Below are positions 35,049-43,346 of a stretch of DNA of 48,248 bases, one piece after another. The notes below the pieces were generated by a model. The model was not told the DNA's origin and searched no databases. It saw only the letters and a program-made list of their open reading frames with translations. Where the stretch lies: positions 1 to 48,248 of the forward strand of contig VEOW01000157.1 in the NCBI GenBank assembly GCA_012026785.1. The letters are read 5' to 3'. The stretch comes from Chloroflexota bacterium. Its GTDB lineage: Bacteria; Chloroflexota; Limnocylindria; Limnocylindrales; CSP1-4. The position numbers and the translations under genes were made by a program. How positions within the stretch are numbered: position 1 is the stretch's first letter; every line of letters starts with the position of its first letter.

Positions 35049-35461
35049 TGGCCGAGTTCCAATGGTGGCTGCTCATCGTCGGGCTGGTCGCCGGGGGCGC
35101 GATCGTCGCCGCCTTCTACATGGATACCCGGCGCCGCGATGTTGACATCGAGGACGACGAGCTGCGGGCCGAGGCAACCTGGATCGCGGCCCGCCTGCGG
35201 CCCGGCGCCGACCGGCCCGATGCCGCACGGGTCGAGGAGGTGCTTCGAGCGCACCGCGAGTACCTGGGGCTGCCACCGCCGGACCGACTCGAACCGGTGC
35301 ACGGGCCCTCAGACCGCGACACCGATGACGCGCCCGACGATGTACGTGACCGTCGCGGCGACGGCGCCGATGATGACCTGGCGGCCGCCCGAGTACAGGA
35401 GCCCGCGGCCGGTGAGCAGGCTCACCCCGGCGCCGACGGCGAACAGCGCGGCGATCGATAG
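35048..35461 (+). CDS. Small membrane-anchored protein with 3' end antisense to mbfA
   Basis: 137 residues from ATG 35048. One helix (WWLLIVGLVAGGAIVAAFY) is followed by a charged cytoplasmic domain with a helical segment (ATWIAARLRPGADRPDAARVEEVLRAHREYLG). The last ~50 residues, very rich in Asp/Arg/Ala, are encoded opposite the last 153 bases of mbfA and may carry little independent information. No family recognised. The conserved-looking part is residues 1-88. Confidence 0.6.
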   Translation: MAEFQWWLLIVGLVAGGAIVAAFYMDTRRRDVDIEDDELRAEATWIAARLRPGADRPDAARVEEVLRAHREYLGLPPPDRLEPVHGPSDRDTDDAPDDVRDRRGDGADDDLAAARVQEPAAGEQAHPGADGEQRGDR

Positions 35462-36463
35462 GGCGATCGAGGTGATGAACGACGCGCTGCCGGCCAGGAA
35501 GACGTAGGGCAGGACAGGGATCACGGCCCCGACCCCGAAGGCCGCGAAGGACCCGCCCGCGGCACCCCACGGCGAACCACGCTCGTCGGGATCGAGGCCC
35601 AGCTCCTCCCGGACGAGCGTGTCGAGGGCGTGCTCGGGGTCGCTGAACATCCGCTTCGCGATGGCGGCCGCCTCCTCCTCGGTGAAGCCCTTGGCCCGGA
35701 ACACCCCGGCCAGCTCCGCCTCCTCTTCCTCCGGCATGGCCTCCAGCTCCGCTCGCTCCAGCGCGATCTGGCGCTCGAACAGCTCGCGTTGCGACTGCAT
35801 CGAGATGTACTCGCCGGCGGCCATCGAGAACGCCCCGGCGAGGAGTCCGGCGATCCCGGCCAGGAGCACGAACGAGCCCTCGCCATGCGACGCGCCCGCA
35901 ACGCCCATGACGAGGGCCATGTTCGAGACCAGGCCGTCGGAGACCCCGAAGATGACCGCCCGCAGGGTCCCCGATCGACCGGCGCGATGCCAGCGCTCGC
36001 CGGCGACGATCTCCTCGGGCGTCCGGGTGTCCGTCCGGGGTGCGCGTCCGGCCGTCGGTCGCGAGGCGGCGCGGCTCAGCCGCTGCCAGATCTCGGCGTG
36101 CTCGCGCTCGTCGGCTGCGATCCCGGCCACCTCCGGCGAGGCCTGGCTCATGTAGAGGTCTTCCTCGTCGCCTTCGAGCGCCTGGACGAGGTCACGGACC
36201 GCGTGGGTCCCGAACAGCCGCGCCAGGAAGACGATCGTCCGCACTCGAAGCCGGGGGCCCTCGCTCTCGGGAACCGTGGCACCCAGGTCGCGCAGCTTGG
36301 CGGCCCAGATGTCCGCGTGGCGCCGCTCGTTGGCGGCAATGGTCCGGAATGCCTCCGCCCGTCGCGGGTCCTTCTCGATCCTCGCCAGGGCCTCGTAGAG
36401 CGCGATCGCGTCACGCTCCAGCTTGAGGTTGGCGAGGCTTTGGGTGACGTCGATCGGGGCCAT
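35309..36463 (-). CDS. mbfA: Membrane-bound ferritin: rubrerythrin-like domain fused to VIT1/CCC1 transporter
   Basis: 384 residues from ATG 36463. The N-terminal ferritin-like domain (~8-130) has the di-iron pattern: Glu16, E46RRH49 and E119REH122. Residues ~160-384 are the VIT1/CCC1 transporter with SDGLVSNMALVMGVAGAS, LLAGAFSMAAGEYISMQSQ, a Glu-rich cytoplasmic helical hairpin (AMPEEEEAELAGVF) and the last helices. Erythrin-VIT1 proteins such as MbfA export iron or manganese and resist H2O2-linked iron stress in other bacteria. A palindrome sits in its divergent promoter, which could be a regulator site. Confidence 0.92.
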   Translation of the reverse strand: MAPIDVTQSLANLKLERDAIALYEALARIEKDPRRAEAFRTIAANERRHADIWAAKLRDLGATVPESEGPRLRVRTIVFLARLFGTHAVRDLVQALEGDEEDLYMSQASPEVAGIAADEREHAEIWQRLSRAASRPTAGRAPRTDTRTPEEIVAGERWHRAGRSGTLRAVIFGVSDGLVSNMALVMGVAGASHGEGSFVLLAGIAGLLAGAFSMAAGEYISMQSQRELFERQIALERAELEAMPEEEEAELAGVFRAKGFTEEEAAAIAKRMFSDPEHALDTLVREELGLDPDERGSPWGAAGGSFAAFGVGAVIPVLPYVFLAGSASFITSIALSIAALFAVGAGVSLLTGRGLLYSGGRQVIIGAVAATVTYIVGRVIGVAV

Positions 36464-36465
36464 CA

Positions 36466-36490
36466 GCTACGAATCGTAGCCGCCTACAAT
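36466..36490. promoter_or_regulatory. Compact divergent promoter with palindrome GCTACGA-A-TCGTAGC
   Basis: Only 34 bases separate the mbfA and ornithine-cyclodeaminase-like starts. The plus strand has TACAAT (36485-36490) seven bases before ATG 36498. The minus strand has TACGAT (36478-36473) nine bases before ATG 36463. A perfect 15-base palindrome (36466-36480) covers the mbfA -10 and start region, so one bound protein could control at least mbfA. Both transcripts would be leaderless. Confidence 0.55.
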
Positions 36491-36497
36491 CGCGGGC

Positions 36498-37514
36498 ATG
36501 CCGGATTCGATGCCGCCGCTGCGCTGGTTCGGCGCCGGCGACGTCCGGGCGGCGATGCCGCCGATCGAGGAGCGGCTCCGCCTGGCCGAGCTCACGATGA
36601 CCGCCCTGGCGCGCCCCGGCGCGGCCCAGCTGCCACCGAAGATCGCGATCCATCCGCGCCCCGCGGCGTCGTTCGTGCACGCCATGCCGGCCCACCTCCG
36701 CGCCGACGCCGGGACCGGAGAGCCCGCGACCGGCGACCTCGTCGGCATGAAGTGGGTCGCCGGCTACGCGACCAACAGCGAGGTCGGGCTCCCGGCAATC
36801 AACGCGGTGGTGATCCTGAACGATGCCGCGACGGGGGTTCCGACGGCGATCCTCGATGGCGGGCCGATCACCGCCGAGCGGACGGCTGCCGTCTCCGGGG
36901 TCGCGATCCGGCATTTCGGCCCCCGCCCCGAGCCCGGCCTCGAGGTTGCGCTCATCGGCGCGGGCGTCCAGGGCCACTCGCACCTGCCGATCCTGGCGAA
37001 CCTGCTGCCCGGCCTTCGGCTGCGGCTCTTCGACCGGACGCGGGAGCGAGCGGCGGCCCTCGCGGCCGTCGCCCGCGCGACAGATGGCATCGCCGAGGCC
37101 CGGCTCGCCGACTCAGCCCGGGCGGCTGTCGAGGGCGCACGCGTGGTCGTCAGCGCGGCCTCGTTCGGGCCGAAGGCGGAGGCCCAGTCGATGACCAACG
37201 ACTGGCTCCACCCGGTGGCGACGGTCGTCCCGATCGACTACGCGACGTACTGCAACGCCTCGGTCGCGCGTGAGGCGGCACTGTTCCTCGTCGACCAGCG
37301 CGAGCAGTACCTGTACAACCGTGAGACCGGCAACTTCGACGGCTATCCCGATCCCCACGCGACGATCGGCGAGGCCATCCTCGCCGGCACGACGAGGCCG
37401 GCGGGCCGGGTCGTGCTGACCCACCTCGGCGTGGGACTCGCCGATCTCGTGTTCGCCGACGCCATCGTCCGCGGCGCCATCGCCGCCGGGCGCGGCACGA
37501 CGCTCGAGCGCTGA
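36498..37514 (+). CDS. Ornithine cyclodeaminase / mu-crystallin family dehydrogenase
   Basis: 338 residues, leaderless ATG. The family pattern is clear: GMKWVAGYATNSEVGLPAINAVVILND, ILDGGPITAERTAAVSG, then a Rossmann fold VALIGAGVQGHSHLPILANLLP, FDRTRERAAALA and ARVVVSAASFGP. Members deaminate ornithine to proline or reduce/oxidise other imino and amino acids with NAD(P). The exact substrate cannot be assigned. It lies 21 bases before a penicillin-acylase-family gene on the same strand, so the two may act on one amide or amino-acid compound. Confidence 0.85.
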   Translation: MPDSMPPLRWFGAGDVRAAMPPIEERLRLAELTMTALARPGAAQLPPKIAIHPRPAASFVHAMPAHLRADAGTGEPATGDLVGMKWVAGYATNSEVGLPAINAVVILNDAATGVPTAILDGGPITAERTAAVSGVAIRHFGPRPEPGLEVALIGAGVQGHSHLPILANLLPGLRLRLFDRTRERAAALAAVARATDGIAEARLADSARAAVEGARVVVSAASFGPKAEAQSMTNDWLHPVATVVPIDYATYCNASVAREAALFLVDQREQYLYNRETGNFDGYPDPHATIGEAILAGTTRPAGRVVLTHLGVGLADLVFADAIVRGAIAAGRGTTLER

Positions 37515-37535
37515 CCGGGCCGGAGCCCTGACCTG

Positions 37536-40133
37536 GTGCGATTGGCGAGCGCCATCCTCAAGACGATCACGGTCCTCCTCATCGTCGTCGTCGGCGTCGT
37601 CGGCACCGTCGGGGCGGTGGTCACGGCCCGGGGCCTGCCGCAGACCTCGGGCACGCTCCGGATCGAAGGGCTCCAGGCGCCGGTCACCGTCGCCCGCGAC
37701 CGCCACGGGATCGTCCAGATCACGGCCGACGGTCCCCACGACCTGTTCCTGGCCCAGGGCTTCGTCCACGCCCAGGAGCGGATGTGGCAGATGGAGATCT
37801 CGCGCCGCATCGGCGCCGGCCGGCTGTCTGAGCTGTTCGGCGAGAGCCAGCTGGACACCGACCGCTTCATTCGAACCCTCGGCTGGCGCCAGGCGGCCGA
37901 ACGGGACCTGGCGGCCCTGTCGCCGGAGACCGTCACCGCCCTCGAGGCCTACGCCGACGGCGTCAATGCCTGGATCGATCAGCACGACGGGCGCCTCCCG
38001 ATGGCCTTCGTCGTGGCGGGTCTGCTGGCCGGAAGTGGCAACCTCGGAGGCTACGAGCTCGAACCCTGGACCGCGCTCGACTCGGCGACCTGGCAGAAGG
38101 TCCAGGCCTGGTCGTTGGGCGGGAACGTCGACGCCGAGATCTTTCGAATGCTGGCCGACGATCGCCTGGGCGATCCGGCCCAGACCGACGAGCTGTTCCC
38201 GGCCTATGGCGATTGGGCGCCGGTCATCACCCCGTCCAACCTGCTTGGCAGCGAACTCCCCGCCGCGCTCGCCTCGGCCCCGCGAACGCCATCGGCGCTC
38301 GATCCGGGGCACGCCGCCGGGCTCGCCGCCCTGGGTGCTCTCGCATCGACCGTCCGCGAGCTGGCCGGCTTCGACGGCGGCGGCGGCTTCGTCGGCGACC
38401 ACGGCGTCGGTTCGAACAATTGGGTCGTCTCGGGCGACCTGACCGCGAGCGGCTCGCCGATCCTCGCCAACGATCCCCACCTCGGCTTCGCGATGCCGTC
38501 GGTCTGGATCCTCAACGGCCTCCACTGCCGAGCCGTCTCGGAGAGCTGCCCGTGGGACGTCGCCGGGGTGTCCTTTCCGGGAGCCCCGGCGGTGATCATC
38601 GGCCACAACGCCCGGATCGCGTGGGGCGCGACGAACGTCGGGCCCGACACCCAGGACCTGTTCCTCGAAACCGTCGACCCGGCTGACGCATCCCGCTACC
38701 TCGCCGGCGACGAGTCGCTGCCGTTCGAGGTCCGCCGCGAGACGATCAAGGGCGCCGGCGGCGACGACGTCGTCATCGACGTTCGAATGACCCGCCACGG
38801 GCCGGTCCTGTCCGACGTCGACGAGCGGCTCGAAGGCGGACCCGTCCTGGCCCTGGCCTGGGCGTCGACGGCGGAGCCCGACCGGACGCTCGAAGCCATC
38901 TTCCGGATCAACCTGGCGGGTGACTTCGAGGGCTTCCGGGCGGCGTTCGACGTCTTCGGCCAGCCGAGCCAGAACTTCATCTACGCCGACGTCGAGGGCC
39001 ACGTCGGCTATGTCCTGCCGGGCCTGATCCCGGTGCGCGACGGCCCGAATGGCGAACGCGTCCGCGACGGCGCATCCGGGGACGCGGAGTGGACGGGCTG
39101 GATCCCGCGCGAGGACCTGCCGTGGCAGCTCGATCCGCCGTCAGGCCGGATCGTCACCGCCAACAACGCCCCGGTCGACCAGTCGTATCCGTACTCGATC
39201 GGACCCTGGTCGGAGTTCGACCCTGGCTACCGGGCCGCTCGAATCGCGGGCCGCCTGGACGCTCTCGTCGCGACCGGCGTGCCGCTCGTCCCCGACACGA
39301 TGCGAGCGCTGCAGCTCGACGCGCATGTCCTGCGGGCCGACGAGACGGTGCCGGCCATCCTGGCCCTCGCCCCGGAGCCGGCCACCGCCGACGGCCGGGC
39401 GGTGCTGGCGGCGATCGAGAGCTGGGACCGCGTCTGCACGGTCGATTCGCCCGGCTGCGCGGCCTACGCGACGCTCGAGCTGTACCTCCAGCGGGCCATC
39501 TTCGACGACGAGCTCGGGCCGCTCGCCCGCGACTACGTCGGCGCGCCGCCGTCCTGGGTGAAGCTCGTCGAGCTCCTCGAGGCTCCCAACGACGCCTGGT
39601 GGGACGACACGACCACCGCCGAGCGCGAGAACGCAGCCACGATCATCGGTCGGGCGATCGAGCGGGCCGGCACCGAGCTGCGGGCCGCGCTCGGCGATCC
39701 GGAGAGCTGGCGCTGGGGCCGGCTCCACGGCCTGACGTTCGCCGAATCGACGCTCGGCGGGTCGGGGATCGGGCCGCTGCAGTGGTACTTCAACGCCCCG
39801 GCGCGAGAGGTCGGCGGGGCCGATGGGACGGTCCTCAACAACTACTACCGCTTCTCCCGCGCGTACCCCGATCCGTACGATCCGTCGTACCAGCCGGTCG
39901 GGCTCGATCGCGTGTTCAGCGTCACCAACGGCCCGTCGGTGCGGTTCGTGGTCGACATGGCCGATCTCGACGGCGCGACGATGGTCATCACGACCGGCCA
40001 GAGCGGCAACCCGTTCGATGCTCACTACGGTGACATGGTCGACATCTGGGTCGGTGGGGGCGCGATCCCGCTGCCGTTCTCGCCCGCTGCCATCGAGGCC
40101 GCGACCGTCGCGACGCTCACCCTCACGCCCTGA
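37536..40133 (+). CDS. Penicillin-acylase-family Ntn hydrolase, secreted or membrane-anchored
   Basis: 865 residues from GTG 37536. The N-terminal helix (ILKTITVLLIVVVGVVGTVGAVV) is a signal or anchor. The alpha-chain region has DRHGIVQITADGPHDLFLAQGFVHAQERMWQME. After a spacer, the precursor is expected to cut itself before Ser293 (GVGSNNWVVSG), which becomes the N-terminal nucleophile of the beta chain. NDPHLGFAMPSVW, VSFPGAPAVIIGHN and IAWGATNVG are typical, as is SQNFIYADVEGHVGYVLPG. Family substrates include penicillin G, acyl-homoserine lactones and other amides; the specificity is unknown. Confidence 0.92.
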   Translation: MRLASAILKTITVLLIVVVGVVGTVGAVVTARGLPQTSGTLRIEGLQAPVTVARDRHGIVQITADGPHDLFLAQGFVHAQERMWQMEISRRIGAGRLSELFGESQLDTDRFIRTLGWRQAAERDLAALSPETVTALEAYADGVNAWIDQHDGRLPMAFVVAGLLAGSGNLGGYELEPWTALDSATWQKVQAWSLGGNVDAEIFRMLADDRLGDPAQTDELFPAYGDWAPVITPSNLLGSELPAALASAPRTPSALDPGHAAGLAALGALASTVRELAGFDGGGGFVGDHGVGSNNWVVSGDLTASGSPILANDPHLGFAMPSVWILNGLHCRAVSESCPWDVAGVSFPGAPAVIIGHNARIAWGATNVGPDTQDLFLETVDPADASRYLAGDESLPFEVRRETIKGAGGDDVVIDVRMTRHGPVLSDVDERLEGGPVLALAWASTAEPDRTLEAIFRINLAGDFEGFRAAFDVFGQPSQNFIYADVEGHVGYVLPGLIPVRDGPNGERVRDGASGDAEWTGWIPREDLPWQLDPPSGRIVTANNAPVDQSYPYSIGPWSEFDPGYRAARIAGRLDALVATGVPLVPDTMRALQLDAHVLRADETVPAILALAPEPATADGRAVLAAIESWDRVCTVDSPGCAAYATLELYLQRAIFDDELGPLARDYVGAPPSWVKLVELLEAPNDAWWDDTTTAERENAATIIGRAIERAGTELRAALGDPESWRWGRLHGLTFAESTLGGSGIGPLQWYFNAPAREVGGADGTVLNNYYRFSRAYPDPYDPSYQPVGLDRVFSVTNGPSVRFVVDMADLDGATMVITTGQSGNPFDAHYGDMVDIWVGGGAIPLPFSPAAIEAATVATLTLTP

Positions 40134-40191
40134 CGCCCAGACGCGTACGGCGCCCGCGGTTTCGCCCCCGCCCCGACAGCCGCTCGAAGCT

Positions 40192-40438
40192 GCACCTGGG
40201 CGACATCTCAACTGAATTGAACGCTCGGGCGCGTATCTGCCACCACGCGCCGGCAGGACGACGGTCGTCACGGAGAACTTGTCCCGCCGTGAGCGCGCCG
40301 CGGGACAACCGGGTCGCGGCCGCTGCCGAGGACGCAGCGCCCGCTCCCGATTTCCGACCTTCAGCACGCCGCGATAGGAGGTCGCGTTCCACTCAATTGG
40401 TAAGGAGGCAAGGTGGGGGCGGCGGCGAGGTGAGGCCC
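40192..40438. repeat. IR-bounded intergenic element E2
   Basis: The left end (40192-40223) is a 32-base sequence repeated perfectly, in inverse, at 42478-42509. The right end (40386-40405) is the inverse of the left end of E3 (42296-42315) with 18 of 20 matches. The interior aligns by eye with the reverse complement of E3 throughout, for example GCGCGTATCTGCCA, CCGTGAGC and GAGGACGCAGCGCC, so E2 and E3 are one element in opposite orientation. Right-hand similarity runs to about 40438, just before the Rieske stop at 40443. There is no gene inside. Confidence 0.85.
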
Positions 40439-40442
40439 GGTG

Positions 40443-40811
40443 CTACTCGTTGACTTCGAGCGGGCCCTCCGGCACCTCGATCAGCACCCGATCACCCTCG
40501 ATGACGACCGGGTAGCGCGCGAGCGGCAGCTCGGCCGGTGGATCGAGCGCCTCGCCCGTCGCCAGGTCGAAGCGCGACAGGTGCAGGGCGCAGGTGAGCG
40601 TCCCAGTCGGCTCGCCCCCGGGGCCGATCGAGCCGTTGCCCGTCAGGAAGCCCTTGTCGAGCTCGAAGTACTCGTGGGTGCAGATGCCCTGGTAGGCCCG
40701 GATCTCGTCAGTGTGGACGACGATCACCTGGTCGGTGCCATCGATGAAAGCCATCTTCATCGTGCCCGGCGGCACCTCGTCGACGCCCAGCAGGTCGATC
40801 CGGCGGGTCAT
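40443..40811 (-). CDS. Rieske [2Fe-2S] ferredoxin-like protein of the suf cluster
   Basis: 122 residues from ATG 40811, 13 bases after the sufD stop. The two Rieske boxes are CTH (Cys44, His46 in YQGICTHEYFEL) and CALH (Cys74, His77 in GTLTCALHLSRFDLATG), which bind one 2Fe-2S cluster. The size and lack of a membrane segment fit soluble non-haem-dioxygenase-type (NirD-like) ferredoxins that accompany suf operons in several lineages. It likely carries electrons for, or is loaded by, Fe-S assembly. Confidence 0.9.
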   Translation of the reverse strand: MTRRIDLLGVDEVPPGTMKMAFIDGTDQVIVVHTDEIRAYQGICTHEYFELDKGFLTGNGSIGPGGEPTGTLTCALHLSRFDLATGEALDPPAELPLARYPVVIEGDRVLIEVPEGPLEVNE

Positions 40812-40824
40812 CCCCTGGTCGCGC

Positions 40825-42159
40825 TCAGGCAGCCGTGGCTGTCTCGCGCAGCCCGGCGGCCCACTTCGCATCGAGCAGCTCGCGCAGGCGGTCGCGGGCG
40901 TCGTCGAGCGGCACGGCCGCGACGACCGGCTCGAGGAACCCGAGCACGATGAACTTGCGGGCCTCGTCCGGCGCGATGCCACGGCTCTCGAGATAGAACA
41001 GCTGGGCCGCATCGATCGGGCCGACCGACGACGAGTGCGCCGCCCGGCGGCAGTCGGGCTGGTCGATCTCGAGCGACGGGATCGCGACCGCCCGCGCCGA
41101 CTTCGAGAGATTCATCCCGAACTCCCCGAGGTAGCTGTCGGTCCCGACCGCCGAGCGTTCGATGGTGATGAGGCCTTTCATGAACGACCGGGACTTGTCG
41201 AGCAGGACGCCCTTCGACAGCAGGTTGCCGGTCGTGTCACGGCCGATGTGGCGGGTGTACGAGGTCAGGTCGAACAGCTGCTCCCCGTCGGCGAAGACGA
41301 TCTCGACCTGCTCGACCGAGCTGCGGTCGCCCTCGAGGTGGTTGTCGACCCGGGAGCGGACGAGGCGGCCGCCGAGCTGGGCCAGCGCCCATCTGAGCGA
41401 CGCTCCCTCGCCGATCGAGGCGTGGCGATGTTCGAAGACGACCTGGTGCTCGTCGAACTCCTGGAGCGACGCCATCGCCAGGGACGCACCCTCGCCGAGC
41501 CGCACCTCGGTCGTGCCATGGAACAGGCCCTGTGGCACCGGCTCGCCCTCGGCACACTCGATCGCGGGCCCGCAGGGCACCTGCTCTTCGACCACCCAGG
41601 CCGTCGCACCCGGGCCCATCTCGATCACCGTCCGGCTGACCAGCGCCCGGCCCGGCGCCGCCGCGCGCCACCGCAGCGTGATCGCCTCGCGGACGCTGAC
41701 GCCGGCCGCGATCTCGACGTGCCGGCCGTGGCTCCAGAAGCCGCGGGCAAGCATGGCCAGCTTGTCGTCGGACGGCAGGGACGCGCCGCCTTCGAGCGCC
41801 CGGCGGTAGCCGGCCGGATCGCGCTCGAACCACTGGCTGAACGTTTCCACGCGAACGCCGTCCTGTGGCGTGAGATCCGCCAGGTCGTCGCCGAGCCCGG
41901 GCGGGGCATCCGTCACGTACGGCCGGGCCTCCATGAGGTCCGCCCCGCGCAGGTCGACGTACGGCGTGTACAGCTGGTTGGCCTCGATCGGCGCCGCTGC
42001 GAACGCCTCGGCCGCCGCCATCCGTTCGGCGCGCAGCCAGTCCGGCTCGGCGCGCTCGTCCGAGAGCCGCTCCGCGAGCTCGCGCGTCGCAAACTGGAAC
42101 GGCAGATCGCCAGGCGCGCGGCGGCGGGGCCGTGGTGTCGTGGTGGTGGGATTCGTCAC
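40825..42159 (-). CDS. sufD: Fe-S cluster assembly scaffold protein SufD
   Basis: 444 residues from GTG 42159, six bases after a TACGCT box; the frame is open to 42255 but the extension enters element E3. The SufBD beta-helix domain shows YVDLRGADLMEARPYV, SVREAITLRW, LGEGASLAMASLQEFDEHQVVFEHRHA, LLSKGVLLDKSRSFMKGLITIE and the C-terminal QPDCRRAAHSSSVGPIDAAQLFYLESRGI with the conserved His. It forms the scaffold with SufB and SufC. sufC is not in this window, and sufB is separated by an XRE-like gene on the other strand. Confidence 0.92.
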   Translation of the reverse strand: MTNPTTTTPRPRRRAPGDLPFQFATRELAERLSDERAEPDWLRAERMAAAEAFAAAPIEANQLYTPYVDLRGADLMEARPYVTDAPPGLGDDLADLTPQDGVRVETFSQWFERDPAGYRRALEGGASLPSDDKLAMLARGFWSHGRHVEIAAGVSVREAITLRWRAAAPGRALVSRTVIEMGPGATAWVVEEQVPCGPAIECAEGEPVPQGLFHGTTEVRLGEGASLAMASLQEFDEHQVVFEHRHASIGEGASLRWALAQLGGRLVRSRVDNHLEGDRSSVEQVEIVFADGEQLFDLTSYTRHIGRDTTGNLLSKGVLLDKSRSFMKGLITIERSAVGTDSYLGEFGMNLSKSARAVAIPSLEIDQPDCRRAAHSSSVGPIDAAQLFYLESRGIAPDEARKFIVLGFLEPVVAAVPLDDARDRLRELLDAKWAAGLRETATAA

Positions 42160-42165
42160 CTTGGG

Positions 42166-42171
42166 AGCGTA
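42166..42171 (-). promoter_or_regulatory. -10 box TACGCT of sufD (leaderless)
   Basis: On the minus strand TACGCT is followed by CCCAAG and the GTG at 42159. A separate promoter for sufD makes sense because the insertion cuts it off from sufB. Confidence 0.5.
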
Positions 42172-42256
42172 CCCGAGACCGCACTTCGTAGCCTCGACGG
42201 CGACTGCAGCACGTACCGGCCCGGCCACCCCGTCCCCCTCGGGCTCAGGCCACACC

Positions 42257-42509
42257 CCGGCACCTCGCCCACGTCGCCAACGCTCCAGGTCGCCGCCTTA
42301 CCAACTGAGTTGAACGGAACCGTCGTCTGCGGCTTGCTGGGGCTCGAATCGGGCGGCCAGGCGCCGCGTCCTGGGCACACTGACCAGCCGAAACCTCCCG
42401 CTGCGAGCTCACCGCGGGCCAAATCCTCCCTCGACGACGGCCACAAGCCGGTGGCAATTGGCAGATAAGCGCCCCGGCGTTCAATTCAGTTGAGATGTCG
42501 CCCAGGTGC
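42257..42509. repeat. IR-bounded intergenic element E3, upstream of XRE/nuclease-like gene 2
   Basis: The left end CCTTACCAACTGAGTTGAAC (42296-42315) faces the right end at 42478-42509 (cgTTCAATTCAGTTGAG..). The right end is identical over 32 bases, inverted, to the left end of E2. The ATG of the following gene (42495) lies inside it. Similarity to E2 continues leftward to ~42257 (complement of GGCGAGGTG-CCGG). The interior carries a run of short stems but no gene of its own. Confidence 0.85.
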
Positions 42510-43337
42510 CGCTTCGGACCGTCCCCAGAGGCTGCGAGCAAGGCCCTCCTGCGCATGGCTGCCGTCGCCGGCACGTCGATTCACGAGCATCGCCTCGGGC
42601 GGGGCTGGCCGGTTCGCGAACTCGCACGCCGAGCTGGCGTCTCGCCCGCGCTCGTCCAGCACATCGAAGCCGGCGGGACGGCGTCGCTCGAGGCGTACGC
42701 GCGTGTGATGACGGCGCTGGACCTGCGACCAGAGCTCGATGGCGTGGATCCGCGAGCGCGGACACAGAGCAGTCGGCCAGACCAGGACTTCGTACACGCG
42801 GCGATGGGCGAGTTGGAGGCGGGGCGACTGCGAGCCCACGGCTTCAGGGTTGCTATCGATGAGCCCTATCAGCACTACCAGTTCGCGGGGCGGGCGGACG
42901 TCGTGGCCTGGGACGTGGAGCGACGCGCGCTGCTGCACATCGAGAACCGCACGCGCTTCCCGAACCTGCAGGAGGCGGCCGGCAGCTTCAACGCCAAGCG
43001 CAGCTACCTGGCCGATGAACTCGCGGAGCGGTGGCGGCTGCCCCGCGGCTGGGCGAGGGTGGACCACGTCATCGTGGCGCTGTGGTCCGCGGAGGTCCTT
43101 CACGCCGTGCGGATTCGGACCGAGACCTTTCGGGCGATGTGCCCGGACGACGCCGCCTCCTTCCAGCGGTGGTGGTCCGGCACGCCGCGGGAACGCGGCA
43201 TCTCGAGCAGCTTCGTACTGTGCGACCCGTCTCCCCAAGTCCGCGAGCGCTACCGATTCGCGACCCTCGATGACGCCCTCCGGATCAAGCCCCGGTATCG
43301 CGACTACGCGGAGGCGGCTGCTCGCCTGCGCGAGTGA
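42495..43337 (+). CDS. XRE-type HTH protein with PD-(D/E)XK-nuclease-like C-terminal domain, paralogue 2
   Basis: 280 residues; ATG 42495 lies inside the right repeat of E3 with no ribosome-binding site, so the transcript may be leaderless or fed from E3. The XRE helix-turn-helix is at ~38-85 (WPVRELARRAGVSPALVQHIEAGG). The C-terminal domain has GRADVVAWD and LLHIENRTR, the Asp / Glu-x-Arg pair, then FNAKRSYL and a conserved end (RATLDDALRIKPRYRDYAE-like). It is about two-thirds identical to paralogue 1 in its C-terminal half. It is encoded on the strand opposite to suf and splits sufB from sufD. Function unknown: element-associated nuclease, repressor or toxin are all possible. Confidence 0.8.
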   Translation: MSPRCRFGPSPEAASKALLRMAAVAGTSIHEHRLGRGWPVRELARRAGVSPALVQHIEAGGTASLEAYARVMTALDLRPELDGVDPRARTQSSRPDQDFVHAAMGELEAGRLRAHGFRVAIDEPYQHYQFAGRADVVAWDVERRALLHIENRTRFPNLQEAAGSFNAKRSYLADELAERWRLPRGWARVDHVIVALWSAEVLHAVRIRTETFRAMCPDDAASFQRWWSGTPRERGISSSFVLCDPSPQVRERYRFATLDDALRIKPRYRDYAEAAARLRE

Positions 43338-43346
43338 CCGCGCCGA

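Noticed and set aside
42282-42320. Resemblance of GTTCAACTCAGTTGGTAAGG to a tRNA D-arm
   Set aside because: Only the D-arm-like string matches; no acceptor stem, anticodon arm or T-arm follows in any of the element copies, so no tRNA is called.
40711-42468. 585-residue plus-strand open frame across sufD
   Set aside because: It lies opposite clear SufD sequence and ends in element E3; no motifs.
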